From assembly GCF_048128805.1 (NCBI RefSeq), contig NC_135997.1, forward strand, positions 11,243,616 to 11,307,615: DNA of 64,000 nt. The letters run 5' to 3'. A program made the translations under genes and the position numbers. The stretch's first letter is position 1. Every line of letters begins with the position of its first letter. The notes beneath the pieces were generated by a model that had not been told where the DNA came from, did not search any database, and saw nothing but the letters and a program-made list of their open reading frames with translations. The stretch comes from Centroberyx gerrardi (lineage: Eukaryota; Chordata; Actinopteri; Beryciformes; Berycidae). This document shows, in pieces, positions 38,630 to 48,425 of the stretch.

Positions 38630-41600
38630 ATGGTTGCAAAAGGTGAGATATCTGCAGTAAGATAATAATGGCAGACAGGAATGCAATGCTTTCTCCGTTC
38701 ATATTCAGAATGGCTCCATTTTCACTTTCGATTTTCCGCTCTAAATCATAGTTGGGGGTAATCACATTACAATGTAATGCATAATCGCATTACTTTTTTC
38801 TGTAATGGAGAAAGGCATTACTGTTCCAATTTCAGTAATCAAACTGAAATGATGAAACAGGTCGTTACTTGCATTACATTAAGCATTTTAACCTCTTCCT
38901 TCCTTCAAGTCATGTCGGAAATATAGTGCACATGAAGGAGCCAATTACTTACTACTACAATTATTTGCCATGTTAAATACGACGGAAAGTCAGAATTTAA
39001 TGCTGCAGGCTTTATCTTTATTAAAAACCTTAAAAGACATATTTTGTGTCTGTCATTAGACTAGACTACTTCTGCTGCTGTGGGCTTATGGACAATATTT
39101 CTTGGTCCAATGAATGCAAGTAAGCCTAGCACAATAGTTTAGGGTGTAACGCAGTAATGTAATGAGTAGTGTAACTAATTACTCTTCTGGGGGAGTAAAA
39201 AGGAAAGTACTTCAATACTCTCAAGAAAAGTAGTGAATAATGTGTAATTTATTACTTTTTTTCCAGTAGGCTAACGACCCAACACTGACACTCACAGTCT
39301 CTGTCTTCTGTTACTTTACATTTTCTTGAACTAGTGTAACTGCACACCTGTGTTGAATGAGCCCCTGTCATGTAAAGGCACTTAAAGGTTACATAACTGT
39401 ACACTTCAGTTCAGCATTATTGAGCTGAAATAAGACAAACACTGCTTTTAATCAAGGACCTTGTTGGTAACAATTAATCCTGTGAATAGGTCTACCTGAG
39501 GTCCTGAAACTGTTTCTTTTCTCTGTTTGGAATTGCAATAATCATTTGAATAGCTTGCACAATTAATTGTGTCAATTAATCCATATGGTTGCTTGTAATG
39601 TTTTAGATCTAGGAACTGAGGTTTATTAAGACAGAAAGTAAAATGAGTAGGCTAATCCATGCCATTTTTTTGTGTTGTAAATCTTCTTTCAGATGATATT
39701 TGTGCTTATGCCCTGTCCAAGACCCTTACCAAAGTTTCATCACCTGCAACTGTGGGACTCTACTCCTCATGTCAGAATCGAATGCACATGATCCTCCAAA
39801 AAATAGAGGGTATGTTTATAGTCTGTCCATCTGCCTCCCTGCCTGTCAGTCTGTGTGTCTGCTGTATGACTCTTACATTTAGTTAACCTCTTAAAGCCTG
39901 GTCACAGTGTCCAGAGTCTGTGCATAGGAAGGACTCTGGAGATATGCTTTGGGGTCTTGCCGATTGTTTAGTCTGCACCAAACGTAAACTAAGCACAAGG
40001 TAAAGTATGTGCCACCAGTGCCTAAGTCACTGTTTCTCCTTTTAGGGTTGAGTCCACAGCCTTTAAAAAGGGCGCTAGTGCTTTGTAGGTGCTCAGGTGG
40101 AGGGGCGGCAGGGTATGCATGATTGGAGTGAGTGAAACTACGTTGACTTAAAAAACTGGAGGTTATGGATATAACCAATGTTCCCTAAAGGAGGGAAATG
40201 CGGCACAACACATTAGTATGGGGATTGCATCCTCGCGAGGCCAACCTGAAGAACCTTTTTAATCACACCTGTCAAGGCCAATGAGACCGTAGCAGGCAAG
40301 GGAGGTCCTGCCCCCTCCTATGAGTATAATTGCCCCTGCACGGTCTCATCTCCTCAATCTAAAACTGCACTTCACCGAGCCTCATAGGCGGTGAGGGGCT
40401 GCCTAGTGTTGTACCTCGTTTTCCTCCTTTAGGGAACATTGGTTATATCCATAACCACCAGTTCCCTTTCAGTCGGTACACTCGGTACAACACAGTATGG
40501 GGATATAGAATCACGCCCCGAGACGCCCTAGCAGATATTAGATGACTATTCCAGCCTTGTCTGACTTCCTCTATTGCTGTTGGCATAACTACTATGATTT
40601 ACTGCCCCGCTGATAGAACAGCATGAGTCACATTATGAGCCGTCACATCCAGATAGTAAAAACTCACAAAAGTGTGTGGTGATGCCCAGCTAGCAGCTGA
40701 GCAAACATCTTCCACCGAGGCCCCTTTAAACAGTGCCCATGAAGTGGCTATGCCCCTCGTGGAATGAGCGCGCACACCGTCGGGCATGTCAACGCCTTTG
40801 CTGGCATAAGCGGGTGAGATAGCCTCTACAATCCAACGCGAGAGGCGCTGCTTTGAAAGTGCCCGTCCCCTTACTGGTTTGGCGAAGCAGACAAAGAGCT
40901 GGTCAGACAAGCACACAGCGCAAGTTCTATCAATATAGATGTGTAAAGCTCATACTGGGCACAGGCTGTGTAAACGCCGTTACTCGTCAGATACAGACGG
41001 AGGGGGCGAGTAGGAAGTCAGTTCAAATGTCAATGCCTTGTAGGACAATGTAGGCTGGGTTAGGGCGCAAAGTCACCTTGGACCTGTCCAGCGCAAACTG
41101 GGTGCAGGCGGGATGAACCGACAATGCATGGATGTCTCTTATGCGCTTCGCCGAACACAGGGCCAGCAATAGCGTTGTTTTGTAGGAGAGAACATCAAGC
41201 CCAATGGACTCCATCGGTTCAAATGGCGCACTGCAAAAAGCATCCAAAACCAATGAAAGGTCCCATTGTGGAACTGTGGTTTTACGCATTGGTCTCTTAC
41301 GTAGCACACCTTTTATAAAATGCACAACCAAAGAATGTGAGCCTGGTGTTTTCCCGTCAAACCCAACGTGATATGCCGATATAGCTGACAGATAAACTTT
41401 TATTGTGGAAAAAGAGAGAGACCCCTCTCTAATAAGTCCTGCAGGAACATTAAAATATCCACAACAGAGCTCTGAAAAGGAATAATCATCCTTTCCTTGC
41501 ACATCGCATAGGGAGACACCAGGGCTTCCTGTTCAACAGTGCTACAATTTCTGTGAACCACGCCTTCTTGGGCCAGCGGGGAGCCACCAGAATCATGGCC

Positions 41601-44600
41601 AGTCCCTCTAGACGTATTCGCTGTAGCGTGGACTGAATCAGCTCCACGGGGGGAATGCGTAAAGCAGTGTCAAGGATGAGCCAATGCGTCTAGTCCGAGG
41701 GGTGCGCTCCTGTACGTTTCTGTGTAAATCCAGAAGCATCTCTGCCTGGTAGGTCTGAAGCAACAACGCAGTGTTAAGTGCACGAGCAGTCAGCCCCTGC
41801 GTGATACACAAAAACGGCACTGTTTACTCGGCAGAGTAGGCTTATTAGCCCTGGGTGCTAAATGGCTGGTGAGACCAGCAGAGTCTATGCCCTCCAGGTC
41901 CAGGAACTGGGTGAGTGGAAGGGAAAGCGAAGCCTTGGGGGATGGCCAAGTGCGCGTAAGTTCCATCACAAAGTCGGAAAACACCAGTAGTTTGTGTCTC
42001 ACCGTGGTGTGTTGCTGCGGGAGGAAATAATGCCCTGTCAGCCTGGTCTGCTGTTGGCACGGAGGAGGAGCAGACCACGGCATCTCCAAACGGCTTGCTG
42101 CACGGTGCCGCAGGTCGAAAAGTGCCGGGGTGGTACTGTCAGGCTCCATAGGGACATCCAGGGTATAAGGGCTTGAGGTGTCTCTTACCCCTCCTTATCA
42201 TCTGACACGGAAATAGACATCCCGTTGTCAGACAACAACACATTGCTCGCCCCATGACAGCCCTCCTCCCACGTTGTCCTCGGGCTCAGCCTCTGCTGAA
42301 GCCATGGTGTCGGAGTGAAGGGGGTCCTGCTGTATTGCGGAGCTTCCTAGAACCTGTCACGACCTGGCTCTGGAGCCATGACAAAAGAGAGGAAATCAAA
42401 ATAATGAGTAATTTATTTAAATAAAGTGTATAACAATAAACACAAACTAAACTAAGGATACGATGAGGTGTGATCGTCAGTAAAATCAGTGGTGAGGGTG
42501 CGTGTGTGCATGTGTGCAATGTGTCGTGTGAGGAAAAGATGTTGGATGGCTGCAAACAAAACAACAATGCGCGATCGAGGAAGAAAGAGAAGGACCTCTC
42601 GGCCAGAAAGGCGGGGTCTTATAGTATGAGAGCACCGGGCCCAGGTGCTTCCAACTAGAATGATCAGCACTCCACCCTCCAGGTACCTGCTGCATTATAG
42701 AAACAAGAGACATAGAATGTGAAAACAAGCCAGGGGACCGTCACAAACCTTCAACAAAAATGCCACACGCCTCTCCAGGGCCGACCTACGGAGCCGGCTA
42801 CAGTGCGCATATATCTCCAGGTTAGCAAGTGCCGCTTTGGCGTGCAACATGCTAAGACACACTGGGCAGGCCTCGTGAGTGTCCATCTCGGAAAAGAAAA
42901 ATCCGCATGCACTGGGGCATGGGCGAGATTTGGCTTGGCTAGCTTTGCTAGACCCATCGGTTGTCTTCTTCCTCTCAGTAGCCATCCCACTGCAGGTTAG
43001 CCTACCTAAAAAGTTAGCAAAGCTAAACAAAAAAACACACATTAGCGGAGCTAAACAGTAGAGCAAAAAAAAATGCAGCTAGTTAGCGAGGCTAAACAAG
43101 TGCAAATGCAGAAACAGCTCAGATAACAACGCCCTAGGTAGGTAGCTCACTCACCTCCGGTTGGACGGTTAAATCGCTAGCTAAGTGTTCTGCAAAATTC
43201 TGATTGAGGAGATGAGACCGTGCAGGGGCAATTATACTCATAGAAGGGGGCGGAACCTCCCTTGCCTGCTACAGTCTCATTGGCCTTGACAGGCGTGATT
43301 AAAAAGGTTCTTCAGGTTGGTCTCACGAGCACGCAATCCCCATACTAATGTGTTGTACCGAGTGTACCGACTGAAAGGGAACTCCACTTGTTAACACCAA
43401 AGTGCTGTGGTAGCACAGTGTTGCTGCAACTAAGAATTGCTGAACAAAATATTTAATTAATGCGGTGACTTAGCCACAGTTAGAAAATCAACAAGCAACC
43501 TCCTGGTATGTGAATGTGCCGCGCACCAACATAGAGCCGGCTCACACTTGTGTGAACTCTAACGTACCACTGGGTGTACATGCACTCAGCGACATGCGCG
43601 AGGGCGCTTCAGCAGAGTTGGTGAGAACCGAAGATGTAGTAACCAGTGTTGGGAATAACGCGTTACAAAGTAACGCATTACTGTAATTCCACTACTTTTG
43701 GCAGTAACTAGTAATGTAACTAATTACTTTTTCAAATTAAATAGTGCAATTACAATTACTGAAATTTAAATAGGCTTGTTACTCGTTACTGGATTATCCG
43801 GTTTATGACCATCCGACTTTACGGTGGCGTAAGTGAATCAAAAGACTACCAACCTCCCTGGCGACTTTATTTCTCAAAAGCAACTAGCGACAAATCTGCC
43901 GACTTTTTCTGACCATGGGAAGCAATGTCAATGTGTTGAATCCCAAAGCATTTGGCAATAAATTGGTACGGCTGATGCCGGTTTTCTCTACTTGCTTGTC
44001 TCATCCAGAGAGGTCTGATGATCACAGCGCTTCCCACACACAGTGTAGCCCCCTCCCTCTGCTGAGAGCAGGGACTGTAGGATAGGGTCCACTTGTAATT
44101 GTTACCGGCGTATGCCGAATCTGGCCCGGGTGGGCGGAGTCAGCATTTATATTAAAACGGGCTACGCCGCGGCATTATATATTGATATGCAAATTATCGT
44201 ATGACATCATCTGGTGACTTCTAGCGACTTTCTGAGCAGCCAATAGCTACTTTCCTTGGAAAAGAGTTGGCAACACTGTTACTGGTCCGGTAACTTAGTC
44301 CACACAGTGTACTTGCTTGATTTGAAGGCCTGTCGAGGCTACAATAAATACGCCTATCAAAACATATCTATTGTGTTTTATTGTTCCACTATTTACTTTT
44401 CATCATAGTGATAATGGGTACAATGACAGATAAAATTTGACAGTTGTCTTGTCCCACACTGTGCCACAGCAACACTAAAATAATATAGCTATGTGTAATA
44501 AGAGAATTGAAGCAGACTTAAAAGTAATGCAAAAGTTACTTTCCCTAGTAACTAATTACTTTTATTATGCAGTAAAGTAAATCAATTACTTTTTGAGAGA

Positions 44601-47326
44601 AGTAACTAGTAACTGTAACTAATTACTAATTTTCAGTAACTTGCCCAACACTGGTAGTAACAGACACTCTCAGCTAAAAGTGGCCAACTCTCAGCTAAAA
44701 TACTCCCACATATCAGTTTCAGGGATCCAACTAACATCCTTTTTGTTAGCCTGAACCTCTGTGCCAGCCAGCCAACTCAGGTTGCTTTATCTTCTCATCT
44801 GCCCTGATTTATATTCATTCCATTCATCCTTATGTGTGTCCCAGACAGTTAGCTTTCTCATCCTAAATGTAAATATTATCAATGTCTTTATTCAGAGCAC
44901 ATGGAGGTGGAAGCTGGGAAGATGGAGCAGGATTATAGGAGAAGACCCAGGCCTCGCTCAGTTAAGCCCTCCCTCACTGGCTTTCTAGCACTCCTTGGCC
45001 GACTACTCTTCTACAGACCTGTTTGGACTGTGAAGAACCAGCAGCACCATAATATCAGGTTCATTTATGTGCATTTCAGTGCCTGGCATTTTGCAGGCAG
45101 TGACCTGCTGTGGGCAGGGCTGGCAATACGCCTGTTTCAGGCCATGCAGGTGAACTTTGGGAAATTCCCACTAGTACTCTACCGCGTGGCACAGCATGAT
45201 GAAGAGGACGAAATTAGGAAGAAGGTAGTTGATTTCCCTTTACTTGAGATCTTTTATCTTCCTAACAATTCTCTCAGTTACCAGAGAGATGGATGGGGTT
45301 TTGGTGTCTGACCTGCTTCTCTTTTGTTCTATTGTTTTTTTTTTTTATGGAAATGTATCAGATAATAGAGGATCATCCAAATGACTGGAGGTCCAAGAAG
45401 CTTTGCTGCTGCCCTCTGTGGCTTCTCTTCCTGTCCATTCTTCTGGCAGCAGTGATCATCGTGGTATTCCTGGTAACATTTGGCTTTCCCAAGACAGAGG
45501 TGAAACCAAGTCAGGGAGGAAATGGAACAAGTGCAGCCCAGGTAGGTGTGATAGAGGGCCTGGCCATTGCTGCATTAGGAGTCCCTGCAGCAGGCGCAGT
45601 GAGGTTTATCTTTCTGATGGGTAAAAACCTCATCTTCAATCAGGATCTGAACATCACGAGGGGGATGGACAACGAGCGGGTCAGCAACCAGCTGGGCTTC
45701 ATGAACGAGGTGAGAAAGGAGATGTGGCTTCTGTCCAGCTTCATCCATTTTATGGAGGTGTTTGAGAGGAGAAGGATTCGTGTGGTGCTGAAGATCACCA
45801 ACCTGGATCGCTGCTCCCCCAAGAAAATTGTTGCGGTCCTAGATGCCATCAACATTCTGCTTTCAGACGTGGAAAGTCCCTTTATTTCCATTCTGGCAGT
45901 CAACCCAGAAGTTCTTGTACAGAAAGTGAACTTTGCAGACGGCTGCTTCAGTAAAGAGGACAGAGCTTATGCATTTCTGAACCGCATTGTTACTTTGGCT
46001 TTCACAATCCCACCGCTGTGTGATGAATGGAAGTCCAATTTATTTCTCAGCCTCAGTGGACAATCAAAAGTCACTGACAGGAACATGAAGAGAGGTAAAC
46101 AAAGAACTGAGAACTGCGACAAGACATCTCTTGCCCTAGATGAATCTTCAATGGAGAATGCATGGGAAGAGTCCAATATCCCACTGATGGCTAAAACTAC
46201 AGCAGTACTGGAGCTGAGAGAGGAGGAAATAGAGAATTTGATCAACTCTGCTTTTAAGAGCATCTGCCAGGAAGGGAAACTAAAAAACTACATCTTAGAT
46301 GATGCCATGTCTATGAGGAGGGTGATCAACTCCATTCGAGTGACTGTGATAATCATGATGGCCTGGAAGACTGAGCTTCCCCCAGCAGAAGACATTGCAT
46401 CCTGGGTGGTCTTGGCCAATCAATGGCCCTGCCGCCTCAGCTGGATCTTCCAGTGTTTGGAAGATGATCAGCAGAGAGCAAAAATTGCTGATACGAATGC
46501 GCCCGTCATTGACAATTCAAAGACCTTATGGGACTTCTTCAGTGAGTCCAGAGGAGAACTCTATGTGATGAGGATGAAGATAGAGGACCTCCTAGAGCAG
46601 GATGGAGATCCTGAAATGTTTGAAATGTTTCTCAAAGTAGATTTCCCATTCACGATAAAGGACATGGAGAAGTTTAAACTCGCAACGGTCAACCTGGACC
46701 ACACAATTAGGAAGGAGCTGGGGCAGATCCGAGGGACAACCAGGCTGAAACATTCTGGTTGGGTGAGGGATCTAGATCCTCTGCCAGTCAGAACTACAAT
46801 AAACATGAGTGCAGAGGATGTCTGTAAAGAGGTAAGAGGCTTCTGTAATTTATTTATGGTCAAACTGATATTTATATAAGGTAATTTATTCATTGACTTA
46901 ACACCATGTTGCAAATAAATACCATGTTCTTAATCTTGATGCAAATGTAACTGAAAATGTTTTATAACGATGCAGTCTTATTAGTGAATATAGGGAATAA
47001 ACCCTGTTAGTATCCTATGTTATGTTTCCCATTTTTCCTAGCTGGAGAGGCTGGAGTACCCTGCTAAGTATGCTGATATTGTGAGAAGCAATGACCTCAG
47101 TGGCTCAGCATTGGTCTTTGGTGATGCAGATGACCTCAAATTGCTCCTTCAAATGACCTATAGTGAATGGACAAAGTTCAGACTGCACTTCCTGGGTTTC
47201 CCGTCACATCTCCACCCACAAAACAAGACTCTGCAACTGACCCCTCATCTACAGAACCAACTGTCCAGATCCCCCTACCTTGTTCCCCATCATCACTCTT
47301 CCACTCTCAGCCTGGCTGTCATTTGA
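38630..47326 (+). CDS. nkpd1: KAP-family P-loop membrane protein, nkpd1-like (5 coding exons)
   Basis: Coding exons are 38630-38642, 39693-39809, 44896-45224, 45362-46831 and 47042-47326. All have GT/AG borders and matching phases, giving 737 residues. Residues 1-40 hold the KAP-type start (DDICAYALSKTL, then GLYSSCQNR where the Walker A loop should be). Exon 3 has the family-typical FIYVHFSAWHFAGSDLLWAGL. Exon 4 begins with two hydrophobic segments, about 167-195 and 214-245, that sit between the two Walker regions as in animal KAP NTPases. The Walker B region is VVLKITNLDRC at about 294-304. KAP proteins are predicted membrane-anchored P-loop NTPases. The usual glycine-lysine loop and the acidic pair before LDRC are both absent here, so ATP hydrolysis is doubtful. 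A possible 5' UTR acceptor lies at 38578; no promoter was identified. Intron 2 is packed with transposons. The gene converges with lims1. The family is clear; ortholog versus fish paralog is not. Confidence 0.85.
38745..39286. mobile_element. Degenerate relative of the CAGTGTTGGG hAT family
   Basis: The left part has GTTGGGGGTAATCACATTAC and the right part has GTAACTAATTACT then CCCAACACTG, the same terminal style as 43644-44653. No clear target duplication remains. It lies in intron 1 of nkpd1-like. Confidence 0.5.
40205..40359 (+). repeat. DIRS left inverted terminal repeat
   Basis: Runs from ACAACACATTAGTATGG to CTCATCTCCTCAATC. Its reverse complement occurs at 43202-43356 with a small number of substitutions. 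The outer unique arm (about 40154-40204) contains the short palindrome GGTTATGGATATAACC. Confidence 0.85.
40423..40504 (+). repeat. DIRS internal complementary region
   Basis: CCTCCTTTAGGGAACATTGG onward is the complement of the element's left end. It is followed directly by AGTTCCCTTTCAGTCGG onward, the complement of the right end. The joined ends act as the bridge for circularisation in the accepted DIRS replication model. Confidence 0.8.
40599..41502 (-). pseudogene. DIRS tyrosine recombinase, frameshifted
   Basis: Two minus-strand reading frames (41502-41023 and 40916-40599) together cover the recombinase catalytic half. The upstream piece has the first catalytic-arginine region (LLALCSAKRIRDIHALSVH). 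The downstream piece has the H-x-x-R box (RAHSTRG), a following Trp and the tyrosine region (FVSFYYLD). The two pieces are in different frames with a stop between, so the gene is broken. Further upstream fragments at 42149-41790 probably belong to the same polyprotein. Confidence 0.75.
41638..42149 (-). pseudogene. DIRS internal coding remnant upstream of recombinase
   Basis: Overlapping minus-strand open stretches (42149-41790, 41820-41638) lie between the gag remnant and the recombinase. The order and orientation suggest the N-terminal part of the recombinase polyprotein or its linker. No reverse-transcriptase motif (a YxDD-type box) was recognised. The fragments are in more than one frame, which indicates decay. 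Confidence 0.4.
42355..42745 (-). mobile_element. Solo LTR nested in the DIRS element
   Basis: On the minus strand the 391-bp block starts TGTGACGGTCCCC and ends GGTCGTGACA, which gives TG...CA ends within short inverted repeats. AACC flanks both sides (42351-42354 and 42746-42749), as expected for a 4-5-bp target duplication. Inside are a TATA-like box (rc of 42617-42625) followed about 200 bp downstream by AATAAA (rc of 42412-42417), the usual LTR promoter and poly(A) order. No internal retroelement genes remain, so it is a solo LTR. Gypsy-like by appearance; the family is uncertain. Confidence 0.65.
42746..42985 (-). pseudogene. DIRS gag remnant
   Basis: The frame starting at 42985 (MATERKK) encodes a Cys/His cluster of the type seen in fish DIRS gag proteins: CPSACGFFFSEMDTHEACPV, then a His-Ala-rich helix and a further HC pair. 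It is truncated by the LTR insertion at 42745. The 27 residues in front of this Met in the open frame are probably not part of the protein. Confidence 0.6.
43202..43356 (-). repeat. DIRS right inverted terminal repeat
   Basis: Reverse complement of the left repeat. The outer unique arm ends CGACTGAAAGGGAACT at about 43383. The same sequence, complemented, is found again in the internal complementary region. Confidence 0.85.
43644..44653. mobile_element. hAT-type non-autonomous element, CAGTGTTGGG family
   Basis: The termini are CAGTGTTGGG and CCCAACACTG with extended inverted similarity (AAGTTACT/TAACTAATTACT-rich arms). A perfect 8-bp duplication GTAGTAAC flanks it (43636-43643 and 44654-44661), which assigns it to the hAT superfamily. 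There is no transposase frame. It carries a copy of another repeat at about 43850-44280. It lies in intron 2 of nkpd1-like, 260 bp to the right of the DIRS element. Confidence 0.85.
43850..44280 (+). repeat. Second copy of the GTTGCCAACT MITE, nested in a hAT element
   Basis: Similar over most of its length to 17411-17794 (shared blocks GACTTTATTTCT, TTGATATGCAAATTAT and GAAAAGAGTTGGCAAC). The left end is shortened. About 90 bp with no counterpart in the other copy (about 44078-44170) are present, perhaps a further insertion or ancestral sequence lost from the other copy. Confidence 0.7.
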
Positions 47327-48425
47327 ATGTGGTTTGAATGTGTCCAAAACATGTAGCCATCGTATGTCATATTTATTTTTTCTTAAAATGGCTTTGTAGG
47401 AATGTTTTTATGTTATGATTTGGATGTGCTAATTGCATGTTTAATTTACTGGAACTGTTAGCTTCTGAAGCTTGCTAGTTTGAAGTTAATAAGCAAGCTA
47501 ACTTGACGTGAATTATGATTATGGTTAGCCTATAGAGTTTGCTGTGTGAACATCAGCATGCATGTACAACAGTCCTGCAGTGATCTTATGTGAGCATAAC
47601 GATAACGAATTTAATTTCTGCTTTAAAGGAAAAATAATATTTATGATTGTAGTAAGTGGCTAGTATTTAGTAAGCTAAATTAATGTTGGGCTGGCTTTCT
47701 ATGTGTAATTCATCCCAGTCTGCGATAGCGACTGCAAGACGGAATATCCAGAGTAAACCTTGATAGCTATAGTGTTACCTGTGTCCTATTTATGATTCAA
47801 CTGTCCTTGGCATTACTGTATCTTGTGTTTTTCATGCATCACATTTTCTCTTATTAACCAAGATGCCAAATTGTTGTTTTGCTGTGCAAATACTGACCCT
47901 CAACTCAACAGTGATTACAACATGAGTTGCAAAGTTGAAGTGTAGTTCCCATTAGAACTTGCTCTTTGATGACACGCGTGCAGAAATAGTGGGTGCAGAT
48001 TTTTTTGCCATACACTTTCCCTCTTTTGTACGCATGGAATCTGCCAGAGTTTTATATACAAGGCCTGTGATGTAGGATATACGCTTCTAGTTGAACCCGT
48101 CATGCATGCATCCAGAATGTAGCCTGTTTTACCTAAACCCTTGAATGGAAGAAGCTCATAGTTCAAAGATATTTAGTTGTAAGCTTGTAAGATCTGGAGA
48201 CGACTTGAATGCAGGGTAAACATCTTTTGATCAAAGCACCAGGGCAAAATTTAACTGGCACTAACAGGATATTTATGGGAATTCATAGGAAGAATGAGAT
48301 TCACTGCAATGTGATTGTGAATACTTTATTGAACACTGACAAGTGAAAAAACAAAACGCATGTGCAGCAGTAAACTGTGATTCTTTGATTCTTTCAGTCA
48401 ATAAAGTGGTAATTCTGTGATAAAT
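47327..48425 (+). other. Probable nkpd1-like 3' UTR with poly(A) signal
   Basis: After the nkpd1-like stop codon, the first AATAAA on the plus strand is at 48400-48405. No earlier AATAAA or ATTAAA was seen. This predicts a UTR of about 1.1 kb that runs past the lims1 poly(A) signal on the opposite strand. Confidence 0.4.

Larger units (their letters stand above)
40154..43383 (-). mobile_element. DIRS-type tyrosine-recombinase retrotransposon, internally deleted
   Basis: Inverted terminal repeats of about 155 bp (40205-40359 and 43202-43356) are close to identical when one is reverse-complemented. The outermost 25-45 bp of each end are unique. An internal complementary region at 40423-40504 contains the complement of the left end (40423-40456) fused to the complement of the right end (40457-40504). 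That arrangement is diagnostic of DIRS elements, which replicate through a circle. Minus-strand gag and tyrosine-recombinase remnants lie in the expected order. No reverse transcriptase/RNase H or methyltransferase was found; at 3.2 kb it is about half the usual size. It has no target duplication, as expected. It sits in intron 2 of nkpd1-like, in opposite orientation. Confidence 0.88.

Noticed and set aside
40599..41502. Phage or bacterial integrase
   Set aside because: The H-x-x-R and Tyr boxes are recombinase-like, but the inverted repeats, internal complementary region and gag remnant identify a eukaryotic DIRS retrotransposon.
45293..45361. Start of nkpd1-like protein at the ATG at 45293 or 45348
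   Set aside because: These Mets lie in intron 3. The acceptor at 45361 and the phase fit with exon 3 show that the open frame merely extends upstream.
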